Positions 33,323 through 42,722 of a DNA stretch of 64,000 nt are shown here, piece by piece. The position numbers and the translations under genes are program-made. How positions within the stretch are numbered: the stretch's first letter is position 1; the number at the start of each line of letters is the position of its first letter. The notes beneath the pieces were generated by a model that saw nothing but the letters and a program-made list of their open reading frames with translations, was not told the DNA's origin and did no database searches. The DNA is from Chloroflexota bacterium (GTDB lineage Bacteria; Chloroflexota; Anaerolineae; UBA2200; JACIWT01). Where the stretch lies: the NCBI GenBank assembly GCA_014360825.1, contig JACIWT010000003.1, forward strand, positions 1 through 64,000, given 5' to 3'.

Positions 33323-34984
33323 CTAACCTAGGTATCCAAGATCCCTTAGCCGGTCGAGAACTTCTTGTTCTTCTTCCGCACTCATGGTGTATTCCGTCAT
33401 GGCGGGTGCGGGTTCGGTTTTGGAGTATTGTATCGCGTGCGAGAGGCTGTAACCGGGTTCGAATATCTCGGTTAGCACACGCCCGTCCATATCATCAGGC
33501 ACAGGCACTCCCATGCTATATAAGATCGTAGGTGCAATATCCACTATTCGTGCGCCCGCTACTTGCGTCCCAGCGCGAATATGCCGTCCATGGGCAATGA
33601 ACACCCCATGTTGTCGATGGCTGCCTGAGTCGCCACGGATCTGCTGTGTGATCACATCGACGCGGCTGGCAAAGAGGGGGAAGGAGATATAGCGGTAGCC
33701 GTCCATGACCACATATAAGTCGGGGCTGCGATCGAAGTAGGGGCCAGAGCAAACCTCCTCTTTCCGTAGTATGCGATCCACGATAGGCTTGCCCGTGTGA
33801 GGGTCGCGAAGTTCACGTAATGCTGCGATGAGGTATTCTCGTACTGCTTCGTACTCTGCGCCAGGCTCGACAATCCCGTGTGGTTCGCGCCCCTTCAGAT
33901 TCACATACAATTGGCCAACGTGACCCATTGAATAGGCCTTTGTTCGTGACCAATCCACATCCTCAAACGAGAGAAACCGGCTGATGATGCGGTTGCGCTG
34001 TTCTTTAGACACTTTCCAAGTCAGATTCTGCAGGCCCAGGCGCGCGATCCATTCATAGGCGTGCGCCGGGCTCAAGCCCATGCGGAAGGCTGTCCAACGC
34101 AGTTGGGTTGTAGGCCTGTTCTTGAGTCTTAATAGGCCCAGCATGAGCAGGTAACTGTTCAAGTTGACAATGTAGTGTAGTGGCCCGAACCCGTGGTCTG
34201 ACATCACAATGATAGTTACATCGGTGGGGAGTCTTTCCCTCATGAGATTGATCATCCTATCTACAGCCTGATAGACGCGTTGGATGCCACTCTTGAGTTC
34301 CTCGGCTGCAGCTGGGTTATGTCGGGGATGGGTTGGGTCCATGAATCTCCACAATGAATGCTGAGCAATGTCGGTCGCCAAGAAGTGCACCATCAGAAAA
34401 TCCCAAGGCTGTGTCTCCATCACTCGCAGTGCGAAACGCCCCTGGGTTTGTGTTAGGTCGAGCAAATCTTCGATAAGTGCCTCTTCGTCTCCTTCGCGGT
34501 ACTCTACACGAGGCACGATGCGGTAGCGCCCTAACTCAGCCTCGTATGGCTTGAGGAAGCCAGGTGGATGGCACAGATCGGCATTCGGGGGCGAGAGCAA
34601 GCCGGTGATCATAAAGCCGTTCACCGGCGACGGCGGATAAGTTACCGGCACGTTCATGACGCCGACTTTGTACCCCGCCTCCGATAGAATGCCCCAGAGG
34701 GTCTTGCCGTCAATGGATGAGGCATTCACTAAAGTGAAATCGCCTTGCTTGTTGCGAATGAAATCGAAGACCCCGTGTTTGCCCGGGTTTTTGCCAGTCA
34801 TGAAAGACGGCCAGGCTGGGGAGGTTACTGGTGGCATAGTGGATTCCAGCGGCCCACTCACCCCACCCTTTATCAGGTCTGCTAGGGCGGGCAAACTCCC
34901 CCTTTCTGCCCAAGGTCGTATCAAGTCTAGGGTGCCCCCATCGATGCCAATGACGAGGACACGGGGTTTGGGTTCGTTCTTCAT
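33323..34984 (-). CDS. Type I phosphodiesterase-like protein (alkaline phosphatase superfamily)
   Basis: The 553-residue protein has the metal-binding aspartate in VIGIDGGTLD, the nucleophile region SPAWPSFMTGKNPGKHG, and the metal site MSDHGFG, as in the nucleotide pyrophosphatase/phosphodiesterase group. A later histidine lies in RQHGVFIAHG. No signal peptide is evident, so the site is probably cytoplasmic; the substrate may be a nucleotide-sugar or lipid pyrophosphate, which I cannot tell. It ends RLRDLGYLG, like its paralog at 36029. It starts 7 bp after the GT2 gene and precedes a GT39 gene by 9 bp. Confidence 0.82.
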   Translation of the reverse strand: MKNEPKPRVLVIGIDGGTLDLIRPWAERGSLPALADLIKGGVSGPLESTMPPVTSPAWPSFMTGKNPGKHGVFDFIRNKQGDFTLVNASSIDGKTLWGILSEAGYKVGVMNVPVTYPPSPVNGFMITGLLSPPNADLCHPPGFLKPYEAELGRYRIVPRVEYREGDEEALIEDLLDLTQTQGRFALRVMETQPWDFLMVHFLATDIAQHSLWRFMDPTHPRHNPAAAEELKSGIQRVYQAVDRMINLMRERLPTDVTIIVMSDHGFGPLHYIVNLNSYLLMLGLLRLKNRPTTQLRWTAFRMGLSPAHAYEWIARLGLQNLTWKVSKEQRNRIISRFLSFEDVDWSRTKAYSMGHVGQLYVNLKGREPHGIVEPGAEYEAVREYLIAALRELRDPHTGKPIVDRILRKEEVCSGPYFDRSPDLYVVMDGYRYISFPLFASRVDVITQQIRGDSGSHRQHGVFIAHGRHIRAGTQVAGARIVDIAPTILYSMGVPVPDDMDGRVLTEIFEPGYSLSHAIQYSKTEPAPAMTEYTMSAEEEQEVLDRLRDLGYLG

Positions 34985-34991
34985 ACTCGCT

Positions 34992-35951
34992 CTATTCCAG
35001 AATCTCCCGTATCACATAAGTGCGTTTGCCCTGCGACTCGTGGTAGGTGCGCACCATTAATTCAGCCAGCAGGCCCATAGTCATGAATTGGATGCCGATC
35101 ACGATTAAGAGAACTGCCAAAAGCAACAAGGGCCGCTCTCCAATGCTCCGATGGTAAGCGATTTTGAGGATGGAAAGGTACAATCCCAATAAAGAGCCTA
35201 TTCCAAAAGAGATCATCCCCAGTGTACCAAACAGTTGCATCGGCCGTGCCGAAAAACTGAGCAAGAAGCGAACTGTGAGAAGGTCCAGCAGCACCCGAAT
35301 GGTGCGCGATAAACCATACTTAGAATGCCCGAACATCCGCGCACGGTGGTTCACTGGCACCTCGGCTACATCCACACCCATCCAGCTCGCCAGAGCGGGT
35401 AGGAAGCGGTGCATCTCGCCGTACAGTCGTAGACTCTTCACCACCTGTCGGTCATAAACCTTGAGAGAGCAGCCATAGTCATGCAATTTGACCCCTGTAA
35501 CCGTGGAGATGAGCCAGTTTGCCACCATAGAGGGCAGGCGACGAGTAAGTAGTGGATCCTTGCGGTTTTTCCGCCAGCCACTGACTACATCGTACCCTTC
35601 TTGCATCTTCGCCAGCAGAATAGGAATGTCATGGGGGTCGTTTTGGAGATCGGCGTCAATGGTGATGACCGCGTTTCCGTGGGCGTAATCGAAGCCCGCA
35701 GAAAAAGCAGCGGTTTGTCCGAAGTTCCGGCGGAAGCGGATGACCTTGAGGTTGTTGTCCTTGGCATGTAGTTCGCACAGTGTTTCGTAACTGCCATCGG
35801 TTGAACCGTCATCCACGACGATGATCTCATAGGGCCGACCCACTGCATCCATCACCTCTTTGAGTTGCTGGTGTAGTGCCGGCAAGCACTGCACTTCATT
35901 ATACACCGGGATAACGATGGAGAGATCCACGCCGGCTTTGTTATCAGACAT
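34992..35951 (-). CDS. ArnC/DPM1-like polyprenyl-phosphate glycosyltransferase (GT2)
   Basis: The 319-residue enzyme has SIVIPVYNEVQCLP, VVDDGSTDGSYE, FRRNFGQTAAFSAGFDYA, the metal motif TIDADLQNDP and GWRKNRKDPLLTRRLPS. Two C-terminal membrane helices follow. This is the ArnC/YfdH/GtrB type, which loads a sugar on undecaprenyl phosphate for later use by GT39-type enzymes. It is placed between two phosphodiesterase-like paralogs and close to several GT39 genes that could use its product. ATG at 35951; a 77-bp gap separates it from the upstream gene. Confidence 0.88.
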   Translation of the reverse strand: MSDNKAGVDLSIVIPVYNEVQCLPALHQQLKEVMDAVGRPYEIIVVDDGSTDGSYETLCELHAKDNNLKVIRFRRNFGQTAAFSAGFDYAHGNAVITIDADLQNDPHDIPILLAKMQEGYDVVSGWRKNRKDPLLTRRLPSMVANWLISTVTGVKLHDYGCSLKVYDRQVVKSLRLYGEMHRFLPALASWMGVDVAEVPVNHRARMFGHSKYGLSRTIRVLLDLLTVRFLLSFSARPMQLFGTLGMISFGIGSLLGLYLSILKIAYHRSIGERPLLLLAVLLIVIGIQFMTMGLLAELMVRTYHESQGKRTYVIREILE

Positions 35952-36028
35952 GGTTTACTCCTATTGCTGGTTGGTCGCGATCTAGAAACCGCTCTCGCAA
36001 AGGGACAGCCCCCGTGAAAAGTAGGTCT

Positions 36029-37705
36029 TCATGAAACATAGCCCAGATCCCTGAGCCGTTGCATCACTCGCTCTTCATCTTCCTCAGAGTAGTCTTCGCT
36101 CTCAGGCCGCTTGGTGCACCCAACCTCTTCGTAGCGAACCGGGTTAGCGCTCATATACTCGGATGCGAATGCTTCACTTAGTACGCGTCCGTCCATATCT
36201 GAGGGCACAGGCAATCCCATGGCGTAGAGTAGTGTCGGAGCAAGGTCTATGATCTGTGCACCTTCGATCTTCTTCCCCCGCTGTATTTGCTCTCCGCAGA
36301 TCATCAGAATGCCGTCCATCTGGTGATGACCGGTCTGCCCGAAACTGGGTTCCAGAATGCGGTTGGAGCCGAAATCGGCATGGCCAAAGGAGACGTACTT
36401 GGAGCGGTCCGTGTGCAAGATAATATCCGGCGCGTGAACCAGGCTCTCGCCGTAGTAGATCTCCTCTTTCCGGTAGGCGTATTGGATGACGGCCTCACCA
36501 GTCTCGGGATCACGTAGTGCCAACGCCTCGCGGATGATACGATCGCGCAGGGCCTCGTACTCTGCACCGGACCGAACGATGCCCTGTGTTCGCTTACCCG
36601 CCAGATTGATGTAGATTTGACCAAAATTGCCGACGGCGAAGGCAGCCGTGTGGCTCCAGTCCACATCATTGAAGGAGAGGAAGACTCGCTTTAACATCTT
36701 CACACCACGCCCACGTTTCACGTTCTTGCGCAGCCGGCTCAATCTCAGGAATGTGACCATCTTCAACACGTTCACTGGCGTGAAGCCCAACCTATAAAGA
36801 GTATATTTCGCCATGCTGACTGGATTGCGCTTCCAGCGGAGCAAACCCAGGCTGTGCAACCAATTGTTGACGTGGAAAAAATACTGGAAAGGCCCGGCCC
36901 CGTGGTCTGACATAATCAATATTAGAGCATCCTCTCCTGCCGCATCTATGAGCTGGCCCAGTGCATGGTCAATATCTGCATAGAAGCCCCAAATTGCCTC
37001 ATGGTACCGACTGGCTTGCTGTGCGTCGTGTCGGGGATGGCCTGGGTCCAGAAGATGCCAGAGTTCGTGCTGCAGCGTATCCGTCGAACTGAAGACAAAT
37101 GCAAATAGGTCCCAGGTCTTGTTCTTCATCAAATAAAGCACATGCTTCACTCGGCCCAAATCAAAGTCGCGCATCTCCTGGATAAATTTGAGCACATCGC
37201 CCGATCGCTGCGCCTCTGACATAATGAGGGGAAACTCTCCCACCGCATCCCGTAGTTCATACTTGAGGCCATCAGGGTAGGTCCAAGGGCTGTCGAAATT
37301 GGGGGCGAGGAAGCAACTGGCTACAAATCCGTTCACGGGACGACTGGCGGGCGGGTAGGTGATGGGCACGTTGACTAACCCCACCTGTCCTCCTGCATCG
37401 CTTATGTATTCCCAGAAGGCGCGTCCGGAGCGATAAGTAACATTGGCAACGCAGACCTCGTAACCATCGGGTCTGGGAAATACAAAGTCAAAGAGCCCAT
37501 GCTTACCCGGATTTTTGCCGGTAGCGAAAGACACCCAAGCGGAGGCCGAAACCGGCGGTATGGTAGTCCTGAGTTTGCCCCACACCCCATTGGCTCGCAA
37601 TTTCGCCAAGTTGGGAAGCCATCCCTCATCCATCAAGGGCCCCAGGATGTCAAATGTGGCCCCATCCATGCCAATGATGAGAACCTTTCTCAATTTGCTC
37701 ACCAT
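36029..37705 (-). CDS. Type I phosphodiesterase-like protein, paralog of 33323
   Basis: The 558-residue protein shares the whole layout of its neighbour at 33323: IIGMDGATFDILGP, the nucleophile segment SASAWVSFATGKNPGKHG, MSDHGAGPF, and the tail RVMQRLRDLGYVS. It differs in the middle, so the two may act on different substrates. It follows the flippase-like gene by 8 bp. The family includes nucleotide pyrophosphatases and lipid-sugar phosphodiesterases. The function in glycan assembly is an inference from position. Confidence 0.82.
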   Translation of the reverse strand: MVSKLRKVLIIGMDGATFDILGPLMDEGWLPNLAKLRANGVWGKLRTTIPPVSASAWVSFATGKNPGKHGLFDFVFPRPDGYEVCVANVTYRSGRAFWEYISDAGGQVGLVNVPITYPPASRPVNGFVASCFLAPNFDSPWTYPDGLKYELRDAVGEFPLIMSEAQRSGDVLKFIQEMRDFDLGRVKHVLYLMKNKTWDLFAFVFSSTDTLQHELWHLLDPGHPRHDAQQASRYHEAIWGFYADIDHALGQLIDAAGEDALILIMSDHGAGPFQYFFHVNNWLHSLGLLRWKRNPVSMAKYTLYRLGFTPVNVLKMVTFLRLSRLRKNVKRGRGVKMLKRVFLSFNDVDWSHTAAFAVGNFGQIYINLAGKRTQGIVRSGAEYEALRDRIIREALALRDPETGEAVIQYAYRKEEIYYGESLVHAPDIILHTDRSKYVSFGHADFGSNRILEPSFGQTGHHQMDGILMICGEQIQRGKKIEGAQIIDLAPTLLYAMGLPVPSDMDGRVLSEAFASEYMSANPVRYEEVGCTKRPESEDYSEEDEERVMQRLRDLGYVS

Positions 37706-37713
37706 ATCACCTT

Positions 37714-38724
37714 CTATTTCTCAGCCTCGTTCTGTTTCACTGTTTTGGCCAGGCCTCGTAGTCCCTCGGCTATGTGGAGAAGTCCCCCGATGAGGCCGCC
37801 TATCATGCGCATCACATAAAATGCCAGCGACATGGCTATCGAGGCGGCGGTTGACACTCCGGCCTGGCCGAATAAATACACGTAAGCAACCTCTCGCACC
37901 CCAAGTCCGTTCAAGGAGATGGGAAGCATGGCGACCAAGTTAATAATAGGTACGAAAATCAGGAAGTAGAACAGGTGAATTCGCACATCCATAGCGAGCG
38001 CGATGAGATATCGCACGACGATCAGGGTGGCGTTGAAAAGCAGTGCAATGGCGAGGGCGCGAACAATGGTTTGGCCGTCGTAGGCTTCCATCGAGGCTAC
38101 AATGCGCTGCACCTGCTGGGTTTCCAGCACTCGGCGGATAAGGGCCCAGCGGCGGCTGATATTAGCCCAGGCTTTGCGGTGGCGCAACAACCATACGCCT
38201 CCCAATACAATTGCCCAGAAGGCGATCACAGTCAAACGGATCTCTGGAGAAACAAGCCGGTACGCGAATGGCAGACTTACCAAAGCGATGGCGAAAAGCA
38301 TCACGATGCCCGTCACTCGGTCCATCACCACACTGGTAGCCGCCGAGATAGTCTCTCCCTTCTCACTCGCTAACATATACATTTTTACCACATCCCCTCC
38401 GACGGTGGAGGGTAAGAGGCTGTTAAAGAACCCACCGATGAAATAGAGCACCGTCAATCGTCCCAGTGAAACGTGAACGCCTTGCGAGGCCAGGAGCACC
38501 TGCCAGCGCCAGGAACTGATAACCTCGCCAGACAGGAAGAGTGCAAAGGCCAGTAGATAGTAACGACTATCCACCTCCCGGAGAGTGCTGATCAACGAAT
38601 TGAGCCCTACCCTTGAGAGTAACCAGGCAAGCAAGACAACACTGAGCGCGATCCGTCCCCCTTGCATCCATCTGCGTTTCAAGTTGGAATGGCTTCCGGC
38701 AGACATTTCAGTGCTCTCTACCAC
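37714..38724 (-). CDS. Flippase-like membrane protein (LPG_synthase_TM/UPF0104)
   Basis: The 336-residue protein has about eight membrane helices. The family motif appears as FFNSLLPSTVGGDVVKMY, and the second as GLGVREVAYVYLFGQAGV. It is a close paralog of the protein at 41586. It may move a lipid-linked sugar or lipid across the membrane, as suggested for AglD-like relatives. It can start at GTG 38724, overlapping the upstream GT39 stop by 7 bp, or at the ATG 38706. It is followed 8 bp later by a phosphodiesterase gene. Confidence 0.82.
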   Translation of the reverse strand: MVESTEMSAGSHSNLKRRWMQGGRIALSVVLLAWLLSRVGLNSLISTLREVDSRYYLLAFALFLSGEVISSWRWQVLLASQGVHVSLGRLTVLYFIGGFFNSLLPSTVGGDVVKMYMLASEKGETISAATSVVMDRVTGIVMLFAIALVSLPFAYRLVSPEIRLTVIAFWAIVLGGVWLLRHRKAWANISRRWALIRRVLETQQVQRIVASMEAYDGQTIVRALAIALLFNATLIVVRYLIALAMDVRIHLFYFLIFVPIINLVAMLPISLNGLGVREVAYVYLFGQAGVSTAASIAMSLAFYVMRMIGGLIGGLLHIAEGLRGLAKTVKQNEAEK

Positions 38725-40637
38725 ACCTGGATAGGTGGCAGCAAGATGCTGTCATCCAACGCGTTTCCCTCGGCATCCACCACCCGGAGTCGCTCGACCG
38801 CAGGCCAGGTATATAACCCGATACGGAACTGGTAGCGACCAGGAGGCGTATTGTTAGGTACAGGCACTTCGTATCGGTCCTCGATGATCTCCCCTGTTGC
38901 CCAGCGCGACGTGGGATATATGCCATCAGTAGGTTGGCGGTCTACCTGAGCCCACCGCGAATCCAGAGCATCAATGAGGTGTACGAACACAACGTAGTCT
39001 TCGCTCATTGGCTGTAGTGCACGCCAGCGCAATATCAGGGAGATGGTTTCGCCAGGATGCACTGTCGTAGGCTCCAATTTGTAATCCTCCAAACCTAATT
39101 TTCCTTCCCAACTCACTTGGGGCAAGTAGCGCTGGAGTGCGGCTTCGGCGGAGGGCACCATGATCCGCCGGCCCCCATGATAGATTTGGAATGGTTCATA
39201 GCGCTGGAAAACCCACTGTGTGAACTCTGATAGCGTCGACAATCGCCCGCTCGACAAAACAATGGCCGACGGTGATGCCACCTCCGTCGCTGCGATAGCC
39301 TCTTGGTCTGAAAGGAACCCCGCTTGAATGCGTTTATGGGACGTGTCGCACAGCCAGTTCACCGATTTTCGCCCGGCCTGGAATGCGATGATCGGGTCGT
39401 CACAAACCACCCGTGAATCCGGTGGCGTGACTATTTGCAGCACCCTGGCCATCTGAACACTCGTCTCGTCATTGGGAGCAGAAGCCAACGTTTGATTAGC
39501 GGCTATCGAATCCGGTAACGTTGTCAGGTAAAAGGCACCAAAGATCAATCCCCCGATTGCCAAGCCGCGTTGCAATAGGTGTAACGAGCCAAAACTGCGC
39601 ACCATCCGCGTCATCTCACCGATAGCCACGCCCGATAGTACTCCCACTGGGGGCAGCAAAATCGCTGTGTGGTGTGCTAGCCATAACGGCGAGTGTGCCA
39701 ACAACGATGCCACCGTCAGCGCCAACCAGAGCGGGACTGGCCATGACTCTCTCTTGTGTCGGAGGAACAGTACTACCGTCCCGTAAGCAGCCAATCCCAA
39801 TAGGGCAGGGTACTGATTCCTCACGTAGTCCCAAAGAGCCATTGCATTGGCTCTCCAATCCAGCGGATAGACCGCCCTGCCAACCCACCACATCCCCCAG
39901 ATCTGTTCCCACATAGCACGCGGCTCGTACGCGATCAGGCACAAGGACACTGGCAGGGTTATGGAAAGCAGTAAAGTGCCCACGGAGGTTGCCAAATCCA
40001 GGTAGGTCGTTCTGCTGTCGGATGGTCGTGCCAGGATAATCGCCACTAATGCCAGGCCAGAAGGCGCCATCACGGGCTTGACCAGCAGACTCAGGGCAAA
40101 TATCAGACCCGAGAGGACCAACCACCATCGTCTGCCATTCCGAGTATAACGGAATGCCACTGCCAGCGCCAGTGCAGCCAGGCTGGCGGCAGGTAGATCA
40201 GTCATGACTGCCCGTGACCATTGGGAGAAGGTAGGTGTAACGGCGATGGCAGCCATGGCGAAGAAGGCTGCTAACCATCCACTGATTTGGTACGCGAGCC
40301 ACGCCGCCCCGATTAGCCCTAACGTGCCGAAAAGCAGACTCGTCATCCGTCCTGCGGCCACAGTGCGTCCCATGATATCAAATGCAACCGCGATGGCCCT
40401 GATGAAAGCGGGTGGATGGGCGGCCCAAACATCGGTGTAAAGGGCGGCACCATCGTGGGTGGTCCATGCCCATTGTAGGTAGACGCCCTCATCGTAATCC
40501 CACAACCACCCGCCCAGCCGATTCGCCTGCCAGGCAAAAATCAATGTGAGTGTCACAGCCAGCACGAGTAAACCTACGGCATCCCGCCGAATGGCATATC
40601 GCGATGAGTTGGGCGGGGGACCGCTCAAAGTGGCCAC
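38718..40637 (-). CDS. GT39-like glycosyltransferase with one C-terminal beta module
   Basis: The 639-residue protein has about 11 membrane helices in residues 1-390 and the catalytic-type acidic motif WDYDEGVYLQWAW in the first external loop. The external C-terminus carries one copy of the shared module (about 528-625: LILRWRALQ, DYVVFVHLID, YPTSRWATGE, GRYQFRIGLY). A short domain around 400-500 may be a separate fold. Start is GTG at 40637, inside the end of the epimerase gene. It probably uses polyprenyl-phosphate sugar outside the cell. Confidence 0.82.
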   Translation of the reverse strand: MATLSGPPPNSSRYAIRRDAVGLLVLAVTLTLIFAWQANRLGGWLWDYDEGVYLQWAWTTHDGAALYTDVWAAHPPAFIRAIAVAFDIMGRTVAAGRMTSLLFGTLGLIGAAWLAYQISGWLAAFFAMAAIAVTPTFSQWSRAVMTDLPAASLAALALAVAFRYTRNGRRWWLVLSGLIFALSLLVKPVMAPSGLALVAIILARPSDSRTTYLDLATSVGTLLLSITLPVSLCLIAYEPRAMWEQIWGMWWVGRAVYPLDWRANAMALWDYVRNQYPALLGLAAYGTVVLFLRHKRESWPVPLWLALTVASLLAHSPLWLAHHTAILLPPVGVLSGVAIGEMTRMVRSFGSLHLLQRGLAIGGLIFGAFYLTTLPDSIAANQTLASAPNDETSVQMARVLQIVTPPDSRVVCDDPIIAFQAGRKSVNWLCDTSHKRIQAGFLSDQEAIAATEVASPSAIVLSSGRLSTLSEFTQWVFQRYEPFQIYHGGRRIMVPSAEAALQRYLPQVSWEGKLGLEDYKLEPTTVHPGETISLILRWRALQPMSEDYVVFVHLIDALDSRWAQVDRQPTDGIYPTSRWATGEIIEDRYEVPVPNNTPPGRYQFRIGLYTWPAVERLRVVDAEGNALDDSILLPPIQVW

Positions 40638-41596
40638 TCAGCGCCTCCAATTGGCGAGTTATCCGCCTGCCACGCTATCTGCGCTCGCAGACCTGCCTCT
40701 AAATCCACCTTAGGCCGGAAACCCAACATCTCCCTCGCTCTCGTCGTGTCGGCCCAGGTGTGGCGAACGTCGCCGTGTTGAGGTGCTTCGTGGACGATCC
40801 GAGGCTCTCGTCCCACGATCTCGCCTATCCGCTGTATCACATGACCGACAGTAACCTGCGACCCGCCACCGATGTTGAGCACTTCGCCTACCAGATCCGA
40901 TTTCGCTGCCAACAGAGTAGCCTCTACTGCGTCCGCGACGTACGTGAAATCTCGCGTCTGTTCTCCGTCGCCGTAGACAGTCACCTCGTGCCCTGCTGAT
41001 ATCCACCGGATAAAACGGTGGAAGGCCATATCCGGGCGCTGCCGGGGCCCATAGACAGTGAAATACCGCAACGAGATCACAGGCACACCGAAGTTGCGAT
41101 AATAGAGGTAGCAGAGTTTCTCACACGCTAGTTTCGTCACGCCATAGGGCGAAATCGGCTGCAGGGGGCTTTCCTCGCGCAACGGCAAGTCATCGGAGTC
41201 GCCGTACACCGAAGACGACGACGCGAAGACGAATTTTCTCAAAGGGAGACCCTTCGCTGCCTCCAGCAACCGTTGGGTAGCCGCCACGTTACTCTCCAGA
41301 TAGGCGGAGAAATTCTGACCCCAACTGGCACGCACACCCGCCTGGGCGGCCTGATGAAACACCACCTCAACGCCATTTAGCAATTTCGTCAGATCCACCA
41401 GATTTAGATCGCCTTCTATGAATTCGAACCGCGATTCTGTTCGAAGTTTCGCTAAATTGCCCTCCTTGACTGTGCGTGGATAGTAGTCGGTAAAGGAATC
41501 CACTCCCCGTACGTTCCAACCATCTGCCACCAATCTTTCAGCCAAGTGCGAGCCAATGAATCCCGCGACACCAGTCACGAGTGCGTTATTTGGCAT
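40625..41596 (-). CDS. NAD-dependent sugar epimerase (UDP-glucose/glucuronate 4-epimerase-like)
   Basis: The 323-residue extended SDR has the Rossmann motif TGVAGFIGSHLAE at the N-terminus, SSSSVYG with catalytic Ser, and the YGVTK catalytic Tyr/Lys pair. The start is the ATG at 41596, where GGAGAAAGGG precedes it; the open frame to 41656 is upstream noise. It most resembles UDP-sugar 4-epimerases such as glucuronate epimerase; the exact sugar cannot be fixed. It overlaps the flippase-like gene upstream and the GT39 gene downstream, so translation is coupled on both sides. Confidence 0.85.
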   Translation of the reverse strand: MPNNALVTGVAGFIGSHLAERLVADGWNVRGVDSFTDYYPRTVKEGNLAKLRTESRFEFIEGDLNLVDLTKLLNGVEVVFHQAAQAGVRASWGQNFSAYLESNVAATQRLLEAAKGLPLRKFVFASSSSVYGDSDDLPLREESPLQPISPYGVTKLACEKLCYLYYRNFGVPVISLRYFTVYGPRQRPDMAFHRFIRWISAGHEVTVYGDGEQTRDFTYVADAVEATLLAAKSDLVGEVLNIGGGSQVTVGHVIQRIGEIVGREPRIVHEAPQHGDVRHTWADTTRAREMLGFRPKVDLEAGLRAQIAWQADNSPIGGAEWPL

Positions 41597-42548
41597 CCCT
41601 TTCTCCACCCTTGTAATACCCGCGTAGACCTTCAATGGCGTAGAGCACGCCACCAATTAACCCTGTGATCCCGTTGATAGCGCCTATAGCCAGGGAGATC
41701 GAAATAGCCTTGGCCTCGGGCACACCCGCTTGTCCGAAAAGGTATACATATCCCACTTCGCGAATCCCCCACCCGCTCACTGAGAAAGGCAATACGAGCA
41801 GTGTGGAGATCAGTGGCACAAACAATAGAAAATATTTCAAATCCATTTGCACGCCCAGTGAACGAGCCAGGAGTACGTTGATGAAGATGAGCAGGGCGTT
41901 GAACGCCACTGAGATAACAGAAGCCTTCTGCAACGCTGTGGAACTATATCCCACCAGGGACTGGTATACTTGGCTTATGGTTTTCCCGCCCCAACGCGGC
42001 CGTAAGCGACCAAGCCATGCCCCAATGCCCTTGATCCAACGTCGGTTGGCAAGTGCAAGCAACCCTACCGCTGAACCCACTCCCAGGGCTATGATAAGCA
42101 TCACGACCCCTGGTGGCACCAGGTGATAACTGAACGGGAGAGCCATGGTGGCCATCGCCAGGAGCGTGAGCAGTCCGGTGGCTCGGTCCCAAAGCACGGA
42201 ACTCACGGCCAATGCGCTTTTATTGCTTGCCCTCCCCAGTTCATACATTTTGACAATATCCCCGCCTACGCTGGTGGGGAGAAAATTGTTAAAGAAAGTG
42301 CCAACGAAAAACAGGTGTACTAGCCGTTGTAAAGGCACGCAAAGCCCTTGGTCCGCCAGCAGCACACTCCAGCGCCAACTACGGACCACCATACCTACCA
42401 GCGATAGAAATAGCGCCAGGATGACATATCGCCAGTCCGTGCCCTGCAAGACAACCCATGTCTCCCGCAATCCCGCTGACGAAAGGACGAAAATCAGGAG
42501 TGCTACACTGACCACCACGCGGGCCAGGTTCAATAACGTATCACGCAT
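41586..42548 (-). CDS. Flippase-like membrane protein (LPG_synthase_TM/UPF0104)
   Basis: The 320-residue protein is a paralog of 37714: FFNNFLPTSVGGDIVKMYEL and SGWGIREVGYVYLFGQAGV are nearly the same. About eight membrane helices. I choose ATG 42548, which has GGGG five bases upstream; an ATG at 42575 and a longer frame to 42656 are less supported. The 174-bp gap upstream holds a perfect TATAAT at 42591-42586 (minus strand) but no strong -35 hexamer. It starts the epimerase-GT39-flippase unit. Confidence 0.8.
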   Translation of the reverse strand: MRDTLLNLARVVVSVALLIFVLSSAGLRETWVVLQGTDWRYVILALFLSLVGMVVRSWRWSVLLADQGLCVPLQRLVHLFFVGTFFNNFLPTSVGGDIVKMYELGRASNKSALAVSSVLWDRATGLLTLLAMATMALPFSYHLVPPGVVMLIIALGVGSAVGLLALANRRWIKGIGAWLGRLRPRWGGKTISQVYQSLVGYSSTALQKASVISVAFNALLIFINVLLARSLGVQMDLKYFLLFVPLISTLLVLPFSVSGWGIREVGYVYLFGQAGVPEAKAISISLAIGAINGITGLIGGVLYAIEGLRGYYKGGERDAK

Positions 42549-42585
42549 TACAACCCCGATGGCAGAATGTGCCATATCTCGGCAT

Positions 42586-42591
42586 ATTATA
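42586..42591 (-). promoter_or_regulatory. Candidate -10 element upstream of the flippase-like gene
   Basis: A perfect TATAAT is present on the minus strand in the only gap over 100 bp in this run. No good -35 is found 16-18 bp upstream (TTCGGC at best), so it is a weak candidate for an internal promoter. Confidence 0.3.
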
Positions 42592-42722
42592 TATCCATAT
42601 GTCGCGGGGCCGAAACTCCTATTCCATGGGCTGTAGTCTGAGAGCAGAGCAAGCATAGGGCGGCTAGAATGGCCGCCGTGGGATGCCCATTATGTCCTCA
42701 GCCGGGCGTCTTGGAAAATCAT

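Noticed and set aside
42657-42722. Possible small gene in the gap before the GT39 gene at 42723
   Set aside because: No frame with a start and ribosome site; the gap looks non-coding.
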